Assembly (NCBI GenBank): GCA_029782295.1
Contig: JAKOVB010000045.1
Location: 1 to 64,000 of the forward strand
Origin: Pseudomonadota bacterium
GTDB lineage: Bacteria; Pseudomonadota; Gammaproteobacteria; Burkholderiales; Methylophilaceae
Direction of reading: 5' to 3'
Length of the DNA: 64,000 bases
Position numbers and translations under genes: made by a program
The notes under the pieces: generated by a model
Told to the model about the DNA's origin: nothing
Seen by the model: the letters and a program-made list of their open reading frames with translations, nothing else
The model's database searches: none
Part shown: one piece after another, positions 58,044-64,000 of the stretch
Layout of the letters: every line of letters begins with the position of its first letter
Position numbering within the stretch: position 1 is the first letter of the stretch

Positions 58044-58646
58044 ATGAATTTCCGTTTGATTGCAGTGTTTGCGGCCGGGTTGCTGGGCGTTTCTGGTGCG
58101 CATGCGGCAGGCGATGCTGCCAAGGGTGCGACCATTGCCACTACCGTCTGCGTAGCCTGCCATGCTGCTGACGGCAATAGCGTGATGGCAGCCAATCCCA
58201 AGCTGGCTGGCCAGCATCCTGAGTACATCATGAAGCAGCTGAAGGAATTCAAGGCCGGCAAGCGTGCGAACCCGGTGATGGGCCCGATGGCTTCCACCCT
58301 GTCCGATGAGGATGTTGCCAACCTGGCGGCTTACTTCGGTGCGCAAGCCCCCAAGGGTGGATCTGCCAAGACCAACGGTCCCGGCTCGCTGGGTGAGAAG
58401 GTCTACAAGGGTGGTGTCGCTGGCAAGGGTGTTCCGGCCTGCGCGGCTTGCCACGGTGCCAACGGTGCCGGTATCCCGGTTCAGTTCCCGCGCGTCGCTG
58501 GTCAGCATGCCGAGTACGTGACCAACCAGCTCAAGGCTTTCCGCTCTGGTGAACGTGCTAACGGTCCGATGATGAACACGATCGCTGGCAAGATGAGTGA
58601 TCAGGAAATCGCCGCCGTCGCTGATTACATACAAGGCCTGAAGTAA
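58044..58646 (+). CDS. Diheme cytochrome c4
   Basis: A 200-residue periplasmic cytochrome. A signal peptide (~1-21) precedes two similar cytochrome c domains with heme sites C36-V-A-C-H40 and C133-A-A-C-H137. Each domain has a following N-P-V-M-G-P-M or A-N-G-P-M-M distal Met region. Cytochrome c4 commonly feeds electrons to terminal oxidases. AAGGGG lies before the ATG. It is followed by a terminator-like hairpin, then resB. Confidence 0.93.
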   Translation: MNFRLIAVFAAGLLGVSGAHAAGDAAKGATIATTVCVACHAADGNSVMAANPKLAGQHPEYIMKQLKEFKAGKRANPVMGPMASTLSDEDVANLAAYFGAQAPKGGSAKTNGPGSLGEKVYKGGVAGKGVPACAACHGANGAGIPVQFPRVAGQHAEYVTNQLKAFRSGERANGPMMNTIAGKMSDQEIAAVADYIQGLK

Positions 58647-58671
58647 TCCGACTTCCTACTTGATCCGTTAC

Positions 58672-58693
58672 AGGGGTGGTGCATACCACCCCT
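58672..58693 (+). terminator. Terminator-like hairpin between cytochrome c4 and resB
   Basis: A perfect 9-bp stem AGGGGTGGT/ACCACCCCT with a 4-base loop is followed by an AT-rich TAATTATTT. It sits 25 bases after the cytochrome stop and 16 bases before the resB start, so it may let only part of the transcripts through. Confidence 0.65.
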
Positions 58694-58709
58694 TAATTAT
58701 TTCTGAATC

Positions 58710-60683
58710 TTGAAAAACCCTAATTCGACATCGACCCGCGCGGTCTACGAACTTCTCAGTTCGATGCGCTTTGCCGTCAGCCTGCTGACCGTGCTCGGCA
58801 TCGCTTCCATTATCGGTACCGTGCTCAAGCAGAACGAGGCCTACGCCAACTACGTGGTGGAGTTCGGCCAGTTCTGGTTCGGATTCTTCGACCTGCTGGG
58901 CTTGTACGATGTCTATCACAGTGTCTGGTTCCTGGCGATCCTGGTCTTCCTGGTGCTGTCGACCAGCCTCTGCATTTATCGCAACACGCCCCACATGTTG
59001 CTGGAATTGCGCGCCTGGCGGGAGCATGCCACGGAAAAGTCCCTGCGTGCATTCAGTCATCAGGCCGAATTCAGCCTTTCCGGCAATCCTCAGGATGTGG
59101 TCGGTCGGCTGGGGGCTTTCCTGAGCGGCCGCGGTTTTCGTTTCAAGTCTGTCCAGCAGGACAACGGCGATTTGCTGATCGCCGCCAAGGCGGGCAGCTA
59201 CCAGCGCCTGGGGTATATCTTTACGCACGCGGCCATCGTCGTGATCTGCATCGGCGGTCTGATGGACGGCAACGTGCCGTTCAAGGTGCAGGAACTGCTG
59301 GGCTGGAAAGTCGTGGAGACCCGCGACGTGCCGGAAACCCAGGTGCCCGCGAAGAGCCGGCTGTCGGTAGCCAATCTGTCCTTCCGGGCCAACATGACCT
59401 TGCCGGAGGGTGCGCAGGGCAACGTTGCCTTCATGCGCATGCGCGATGGCTATCTGGTGCAGGAGCTGCCCTTCAGCGTGGCGCTGGAAAAGTTCCGCAT
59501 CGAGCACTACGCCACCGGCCAGCCCAAGTCTTTCGAAAGTGACCTGGTGATCATCGACAAGGATCTCAAGGAGCCGTTGCGGGCGACCATCAAGGTCAAC
59601 CATCCTCTGATCTACAAGGGGATCGCCATTTACCAGTCAGATTTCCAGGACGGCGGATCCAAGCTGCAGTTCGACGCCTGGCCGCTGCTTTCTGCCAAGG
59701 CGGATCCACGTCCCGTGCTGGGCAAGGTGTTCGACCACGTCAAGACCGGGGAGGGTGAGCAGGCGCTGACCCTGGAGTTTGATGATTTCCGCATGTTCAA
59801 CATTCTCAACCTGAGCGAGGATGAGCACGCCAAGCCGCATAACGTCGGCCCGAGTGTGACCTACAAGGTGCGTGACAGCCAGGGCCAGGCGCGAGAATAC
59901 CTGACTTACATGCAACCGCTGATGCTGGAAGGCCGTCCCTGGTTTGTGTCCGGCATGCGTACCCTGCAGAGCGAAAACTACCGTTATCTGCGCATTCCGG
60001 CCGATGGCGACCAGTCGCTGGGCGATTTCATGCGCCTGCGCGCGACCATGTTCGATGCGGCCCGGGGGCCGGAAATTGCCCGCCGCCTCTCTGCCAAGTT
60101 CCTCCCGGCCGATGCGCCCGCTGATACCCGGGCCAAGTTCCAGGCCAGCGTGGAGAAGCTGTTGGCGGCCTTTGCCCAGGGGGGATACAACCGTATTGCC
60201 GAAGTCATCGAGAAGTCGGTCCCGGAAGCCGAGCGTGAGAAGGCGGCCGAGACTTACATCAAGATTGTCGGGAACGCTGCCTTCGAGGCGTTCTCCATCA
60301 GCCGCGAACAAGCCGGGAAGGCCGTCGCCCAGCCCGATGAGCCGACGCTGCGCTTCATCCATGAAAGCCTGAACTCGATGAGCGACCTGTTCTTCTACGG
60401 CACCCCTTTCTACCTGCAGTTGACCAGTTTTGAGCAGCGCCAGGCCAGCGGCCTGCAGCTGACACGCTCGCCTGGCAAGAATCTGGTCTATGCCGGGTCG
60501 CTGCTGCTCGTCATCGGGATTTTTGCGATGATCTACCTGCGTGAACGCCGTATCTGGTTGCTGGTCAAACCCGCAGCCGGTCAGGTGCTGTTCGCGATGT
60601 CCGCCAATCGCAAGAACCGTGACCTCGATATCGAATTCGAACGCTATCGCGAACAACTGCAATCGCTGATGCAAGGAGCATGA
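58710..60683 (+). CDS. resB: Cytochrome c biogenesis protein ResB (System II)
   Basis: A 657-residue membrane protein of the System II cytochrome c synthetase. Three N-terminal helices (~22-45, ~70-95 and ~165-190) and one near the C-terminus (~590-612) flank a large periplasmic domain. S-M-R-F-A-V-S-L-L-T-V-L-G-I-A-S-I-I-G-T near the start is the ResB signature. It works with CcsA to attach heme to apocytochromes such as the adjacent cytochrome c4. The only suitable start I see is TTG at 58710. It overlaps ccsA by 4 bases. Confidence 0.93.
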   Translation: MKNPNSTSTRAVYELLSSMRFAVSLLTVLGIASIIGTVLKQNEAYANYVVEFGQFWFGFFDLLGLYDVYHSVWFLAILVFLVLSTSLCIYRNTPHMLLELRAWREHATEKSLRAFSHQAEFSLSGNPQDVVGRLGAFLSGRGFRFKSVQQDNGDLLIAAKAGSYQRLGYIFTHAAIVVICIGGLMDGNVPFKVQELLGWKVVETRDVPETQVPAKSRLSVANLSFRANMTLPEGAQGNVAFMRMRDGYLVQELPFSVALEKFRIEHYATGQPKSFESDLVIIDKDLKEPLRATIKVNHPLIYKGIAIYQSDFQDGGSKLQFDAWPLLSAKADPRPVLGKVFDHVKTGEGEQALTLEFDDFRMFNILNLSEDEHAKPHNVGPSVTYKVRDSQGQAREYLTYMQPLMLEGRPWFVSGMRTLQSENYRYLRIPADGDQSLGDFMRLRATMFDAARGPEIARRLSAKFLPADAPADTRAKFQASVEKLLAAFAQGGYNRIAEVIEKSVPEAEREKAAETYIKIVGNAAFEAFSISREQAGKAVAQPDEPTLRFIHESLNSMSDLFFYGTPFYLQLTSFEQRQASGLQLTRSPGKNLVYAGSLLLVIGIFAMIYLRERRIWLLVKPAAGQVLFAMSANRKNRDLDIEFERYREQLQSLMQGA

Positions 60684-61831
60684 ACGTGGAATCGACGCTT
60701 AATCTGACGGAACAGCCTTCCTTTCTGCAACGCCTGACCCGGGCAGACTGGGGTTATGCCTTGCTGCTGCTGGCGGGAGCGTTGTTCGCGTTCAACCAGT
60801 ATGGCGCCTACATGGATGCCTATGAAAAAAGCTTCCTGTTCGGCGCGGTTCTCGGGTTCAGCTGGCTAGGGTGGTTCTTCAAGCCGGTGCGTGCGCTGGT
60901 GGTGGGGATCGGCGTGCTCAGTCTGTTCGCCATCAGTCAGTACCATGCGGACCTGGCGCGTGCCGGGCAGGCGTTCTTCCTGAAATTTCTGTTCTCCAGC
61001 CAGTCCGCCATCATGTGGATGAACGTCCTCTTCGTGCTGGCCATGGGGACATACTGGTTCGCGATGTACAAGCGATCCGATTTCTCCGGCAAGGTGGCCT
61101 CCGCCCTGACCTGGTCGGCTGTGCTGATGGGCTTTGTCGGCCTGATGGTGCGCTGGTACGAGTCCTACCTGATCGCCCCGGATGTCGGGCATATTCCGGT
61201 GAGCAATCTTTACGAAGTGTTCATCCTGTTCAGTCTGATCACCGCGTTGATCTACCTTTACTACGAAAAGCGCTACGAAACCCGGCAGCTTGGCGGGTTC
61301 GTGCTGCTGGTGATCAGTGCGGCGGTCGGTTTCATCCTCTGGTATACCTTTGACCGTCAGGCCGATGGCATCCAGCCGCTGGTGCCGGCATTGCAGAGCT
61401 ACTGGATGAAAATCCATGTTCCGGCCAATTTCATCGGTTACGGGGCATTCTCCCTGGCCGCCGCCGTGGGCGGCGCCTACGTGCTCGCCGCACGTGGTGT
61501 GCTGGCTTCCCGCCTGCCGCCGCTGGAGGTGCTGGACGACCTGATGTACAAGGCCATTGCCGTGGGGTTTGCCTTTTTTACCATCGCGACCATTCTTGGC
61601 GCGATGTGGGCGGCAGAGGCCTGGGGGGGCTACTGGTCTTGGGATCCGAAGGAAACCTGGGCGTTGATCGTCTGGCTGAATTACGCGGCCTGGCTTCACC
61701 TGCGCCTGGTCAAGGGGTTGCGCGGCACCTTGCCGGCCTGGTGGGCGCTGATCGGTCTGCTGGTGACGACCTTCGCTTTCCTCGGCGTCAACATGTTCCT
61801 TTCCGGCCTGCACTCCTACGGCAAGCTCTGA
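60680..61831 (+). CDS. ccsA: Cytochrome c biogenesis protein CcsA (CcsB), heme handling
   Basis: A 383-residue protein with about eight membrane helices and the tryptophan-rich heme motif W-G-G-Y-W-S-W-D-P-K-E-T-W near the C-terminus, flanked by conserved histidines. It forms the heme export and ligation partner of ResB. The System II choice agrees with a betaproteobacterial origin and supports heme attachment to the sensor at 7.9 kb. The ATGA overlap with resB suggests coupling. Its last 16 bases overlap the converging kinase gene. Confidence 0.94.
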   Translation: MNVESTLNLTEQPSFLQRLTRADWGYALLLLAGALFAFNQYGAYMDAYEKSFLFGAVLGFSWLGWFFKPVRALVVGIGVLSLFAISQYHADLARAGQAFFLKFLFSSQSAIMWMNVLFVLAMGTYWFAMYKRSDFSGKVASALTWSAVLMGFVGLMVRWYESYLIAPDVGHIPVSNLYEVFILFSLITALIYLYYEKRYETRQLGGFVLLVISAAVGFILWYTFDRQADGIQPLVPALQSYWMKIHVPANFIGYGAFSLAAAVGGAYVLAARGVLASRLPPLEVLDDLMYKAIAVGFAFFTIATILGAMWAAEAWGGYWSWDPKETWALIVWLNYAAWLHLRLVKGLRGTLPAWWALIGLLVTTFAFLGVNMFLSGLHSYGKL

Positions 61832-63510
61832 TCTCCCGTTCTTTCCAGCCTGAAGCACACGTCTCCAGGCTGGTTCCGGCTCAGCGTCAACCTGTAGCCG
61901 ATCCGCTGGGCCAGGCGCGCGGCGTGAAACAGCCCGATCCCCAGGCCGTTTTCAGAGCGGATGTGAGATTTGAAAAGTTGTTCGGCAATGTCATGCGGCA
62001 TGGCACTGCCGTTGTCAGAGACTTCCAGCCAGGGTTCCGGGCTGGCGCTCAGCAGCACGCGGACGTCCATTCCGGGCTCCGAGCGCGCTTTTTCCAGCGC
62101 ATTCTGTAGCAGGTTGTCAGCCACATTGTCGAAGATTTCCGCGTAAACGTTGCTGGTCGGGGCTACATTGCGACTGGTGAACTGGATGCTGGTGCCAGAA
62201 TAACGCTGCTTCAGGTTGCGCCACCAGGTGTTGGCGCGGATGTGCCTGGGCTGTTCGGCCTGCGGGGCTTGCAGTTTCTCCAGGGTCAGCGCGAGCCGGC
62301 TGTTCAGAAGTGGGAGCTGGCGCTGGATCAGCGCCACCAGTTGTTCGCTATCCTGCTTGTCCGCCCTTTCCGCCGCTGCGCAAAGCGTGCTTAGCGACTG
62401 CACCAGATTCTTGATGTCGTGGGTCAGGCGCGAGCCGGTTTCGTAGACGGCGCGCATGTAGCTTTGCTCCCGTAGCAACTCCTCCCGTTTCTTGGCCTCG
62501 TAGAACTCCCCCAGCAACTGTGTCAGCAATTTGATGTGCAGCATCAGCACTGGCGTCAACGGATGGCGTGCATAGAGCGTCCAGCCGAATGCATGGTAAT
62601 CGAAGCGGGCGGCATAGGGCGCCTTGGTGCCGAAGCTGCCGCTGGATTCATCCGTGTGCCATTCACCGCCGCTCACCCATGGCAATGACGCCACTTCGGC
62701 AGTCGCTGAAGAGATGAACTGGGTCGGGGTGGATTCGATTTCGGCAAGGCGGGTGATGCGATTGAGCCACTGCTCGAAAGGCATGCCGATGGACAGGAGG
62801 TATCGGGAGAGCAGCTGGCCGATCCCGGAAAAGCCGGCGCGCGGATTCCAAAGCCAGCTCATGATCAGCAGGACCCCGGCAATCGCAAATAGCATACGCA
62901 TCAGGGCATTCGGGTAAATGGCGTGACTGGTGGCCTCGATGGCAAAGCTACCGAGTACCAGAATGACTGCCAGCAGGAACAGGATCAGAGAATAGAAAAA
63001 GTCCAGGGGGGGAGCCTCGGTGCGCTGCTGGTTTTCTCCGCGCAGAAAGATGATCGCGACCGGCAGGGTGGGCATGATGTAGGTGACGATCCAGCGGGTA
63101 GCGGTTTCGTCACTCGTTTCAGGAATCGGGAATAACAGCTTCGGCCCCACCCACATGATCAACATGGCCAGCAAATAGGCTGCAGCCAGCAGATAGCCTG
63201 TGCGTGCCCCTTTTTCCTGAGTGGAGAATACGCGCCCTCCCAGCAGGCCGAAGAGTGCCGCTTGCCAGAAGGCAAGCACCCACCAGCTGATAGATAACAA
63301 CAGCAAGGCGCCGCCGGCCAGGAACATCACGGCGGCTCCCGGCGTCAGGGGTTGTTCTCCCCGCCAGATCGGTTGCCAGAGCAGGAATAGGCCGTAGTGC
63401 ATGACCAGCAGGGCCTGGTTGAGAGGGGAGTCGAACCCCCACAGCATGACCCCGTGCAAGGTAAGCAACAGCAGTGCGAGCGCCCAGCGCTGAGAGACCG
63501 ATGGTTTCAC
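61816..63510 (-). CDS. Membrane sensor histidine kinase divergent from a pilin gene
   Basis: A 564-residue kinase. The N-terminal part has about eight hydrophobic segments (~10-215), then a GAF-like middle region (~230-335), a phospho-acceptor helix with H364 in R-L-T-H-D-I-K-N-L, and an ATPase domain with N-box D-N-L-L-Q-N-A, D-N-G-S-A-M and G-L-G-I-G-L-F. The H-D-I-K-N motif resembles PrsK-like kinases associated with exopolysaccharide/PEP-CTERM systems (inference). No response regulator is adjacent inside the window. It is divergent from a sigma54-dependent pilin-like gene. Confidence 0.85.
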   Translation of the reverse strand: MKPSVSQRWALALLLLTLHGVMLWGFDSPLNQALLVMHYGLFLLWQPIWRGEQPLTPGAAVMFLAGGALLLLSISWWVLAFWQAALFGLLGGRVFSTQEKGARTGYLLAAAYLLAMLIMWVGPKLLFPIPETSDETATRWIVTYIMPTLPVAIIFLRGENQQRTEAPPLDFFYSLILFLLAVILVLGSFAIEATSHAIYPNALMRMLFAIAGVLLIMSWLWNPRAGFSGIGQLLSRYLLSIGMPFEQWLNRITRLAEIESTPTQFISSATAEVASLPWVSGGEWHTDESSGSFGTKAPYAARFDYHAFGWTLYARHPLTPVLMLHIKLLTQLLGEFYEAKKREELLREQSYMRAVYETGSRLTHDIKNLVQSLSTLCAAAERADKQDSEQLVALIQRQLPLLNSRLALTLEKLQAPQAEQPRHIRANTWWRNLKQRYSGTSIQFTSRNVAPTSNVYAEIFDNVADNLLQNALEKARSEPGMDVRVLLSASPEPWLEVSDNGSAMPHDIAEQLFKSHIRSENGLGIGLFHAARLAQRIGYRLTLSRNQPGDVCFRLERTGDQSLP

Positions 63511-63550
63511 GAAGAGATCACCATCGCTTCCATGGGGGTGACGTAAACGT

Positions 63551-63574
63551 GACAGCCCTGTCGAAATATTGACA
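63551..63574 (+). promoter_or_regulatory. TGTC/GACA repeats upstream of the pilin promoter
   Basis: Three half-sites in alternating orientation (GACAG at 63551, CTGTC at 63558, TTGACA ending 63574) lie about 90-115 bases upstream of the predicted start. PilR of Pseudomonas binds TGTC-type repeats at such positions. Confidence 0.4.
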
Positions 63575-63638
63575 TTTCCGGGTGTTTTTCAATGGAGGGT
63601 CTTTGTGTAACCTGTTGAATTATTTTACATTTAAGTAT

Positions 63639-63654
63639 TGGCATGTTGATTGCT
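63639..63654 (+). promoter_or_regulatory. Sigma54 promoter of the pilin-like gene
   Basis: TGGCATGTTGATTGCT matches TGGCAC-N5-TTGCT with one mismatch and exact spacing. The predicted start near 63666 leaves a 35-base leader with an AAAAGGA-type ribosome binding site before the ATG at 63701. Confidence 0.85.
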
Positions 63655-63700
63655 CCATGTGTAATGTATTGCAAACAACATGTTTGAAAAGGATAACATA

Positions 63701-64000
63701 ATGAAAAAGCAGTCGGGTTTTACCTTGATCGAACTCGCTATCGTACTGGTGATTATTGGCCTCCTTCTCGGTGGTGTGTTGAAGGGGCAGGAGTTGATCA
63801 ATAGCGCCAAGGTCAAGAACATGGCCAATGATTTCAAGAATGTCCCAGTCTACATCTATGGGTATCAGGACAAGTTCCGTGCGCTCCCGGGCGACGATAG
63901 GGCTGCAAGTGCGCACGTGGGTGTTACTGCCACCACGCAGGAAGGTAACGGCGACGGCACCATTGGCGGTGCATGGAACAGCACGACGGCGAGTGACGAG
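63701..64000 (+). CDS. Type IV pilin-like protein, truncated by the window end
   Basis: The first 100 codons run open to the last base. The short leader M-K-K-Q-S-G is followed by the prepilin peptidase site G6|F7-T-L-I-E and a hydrophobic helix L-A-I-V-L-V-I-I-G-L-L-L-G-G-V-L. Then comes K-G-Q-E-L-I-N-S-A-K-V-K and a hydrophilic domain with A-L-P-G-D-D. Glu5 of the mature protein is present. The K-G-Q-E-L-I and L-P-G-D-D pattern is that of minor or atypical pilins rather than classical PilA, so its role (pilus, pseudopilus or secretion) is open. Confidence 0.9.
   Translation, partial: MKKQSGFTLIELAIVLVIIGLLLGGVLKGQELINSAKVKNMANDFKNVPVYIYGYQDKFRALPGDDRAASAHVGVTATTQEGNGDGTIGGAWNSTTASDE

Overview
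The window looks like a chromosomal segment of a free-living betaproteobacterium, probably of the order Nitrosomonadales (Gallionellaceae/Sulfuricellaceae-like). This is inferred from gene neighbourhoods (uvrA-MFS-ssb, ECF sigma-DUF3619-DUF3106-RDD, DUF4124-ntrB-ntrC, resB-ccsA with cytochrome c4) and protein style; no rRNA or marker gene confirms it. Coding density is high, and I found no tRNA, rRNA, IS element or CRISPR array.

Layout. 1-10.4 kb is a signalling block: an HD-GYP-like protein with a broken HD dyad, a CcdA-like membrane protein, an orphan Pal lipoprotein, a hemerythrin-PAS-GGDEF protein, an HDOD protein and a heme-PAS-HD-GYP phosphodiesterase. A remnant of a PEP-CTERM protein gene lies between the last two. 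10.4-14.2 kb holds tpiA, a YkgJ-type cysteine-cluster gene, thiC with a TPP riboswitch, and a pcm-like methyltransferase. 14.2-18.9 kb is the nitrogen control centre: ntrC, ntrB, a DUF4124 gene and glnA. It has a sigma54 promoter and paired NtrC sites at glnA and one NtrC site before the DUF4124-ntrBC operon. 18.9-25.7 kb carries a rhodanese, aroE, mtgA, uvrA, an MFS transporter and ssb.

25.7-38.9 kb is the most interesting part: a compact minus-strand operon of thirteen kilobases. In transcription order it encodes an ABC importer (binding protein, permease, ATPase), a creatininase-family protein, a GlnT-type glutamine synthetase, a NikR-like regulator, two DUF1989 proteins (carboxyguanidine deiminase subunits), a carboxylase of the urea/guanidine carboxylase family, an allophanate hydrolase amidase, an unknown 244-residue protein and a separate allophanate-hydrolase C-terminal domain. 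The best reading is guanidine (or substituted guanidine) import and stepwise degradation to ammonia. The promoter has a perfect sigma54 -24/-12 element, an upstream NtrC-type site, and a 12-bp-arm inverted repeat across the predicted transcription start. That repeat has the geometry of NikR operators, while the operon's NikR-like protein has lost three of four nickel ligands. I see no guanidine-I (ykkC) riboswitch. So this operon seems to combine nitrogen-limitation activation with substrate-specific repression by a repurposed NikR-fold protein.

39-50.7 kb holds pilR-pilS, a small zinc-ribbon-like protein, an ECF sigma factor operon, lptG-lptF, pepA, holC, a hypothetical gene, tpx and a D,D-peptidase gene. 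50.7-64 kb holds topA, a PhnA/YjdM-like gene, ttcA, a pteridine-reductase-like SDR, a MidA-like methyltransferase, trmB, engB, cytochrome c4, resB-ccsA (System II cytochrome c maturation) and a membrane histidine kinase. The window ends inside a type IV pilin-like gene that has its own sigma54 promoter.
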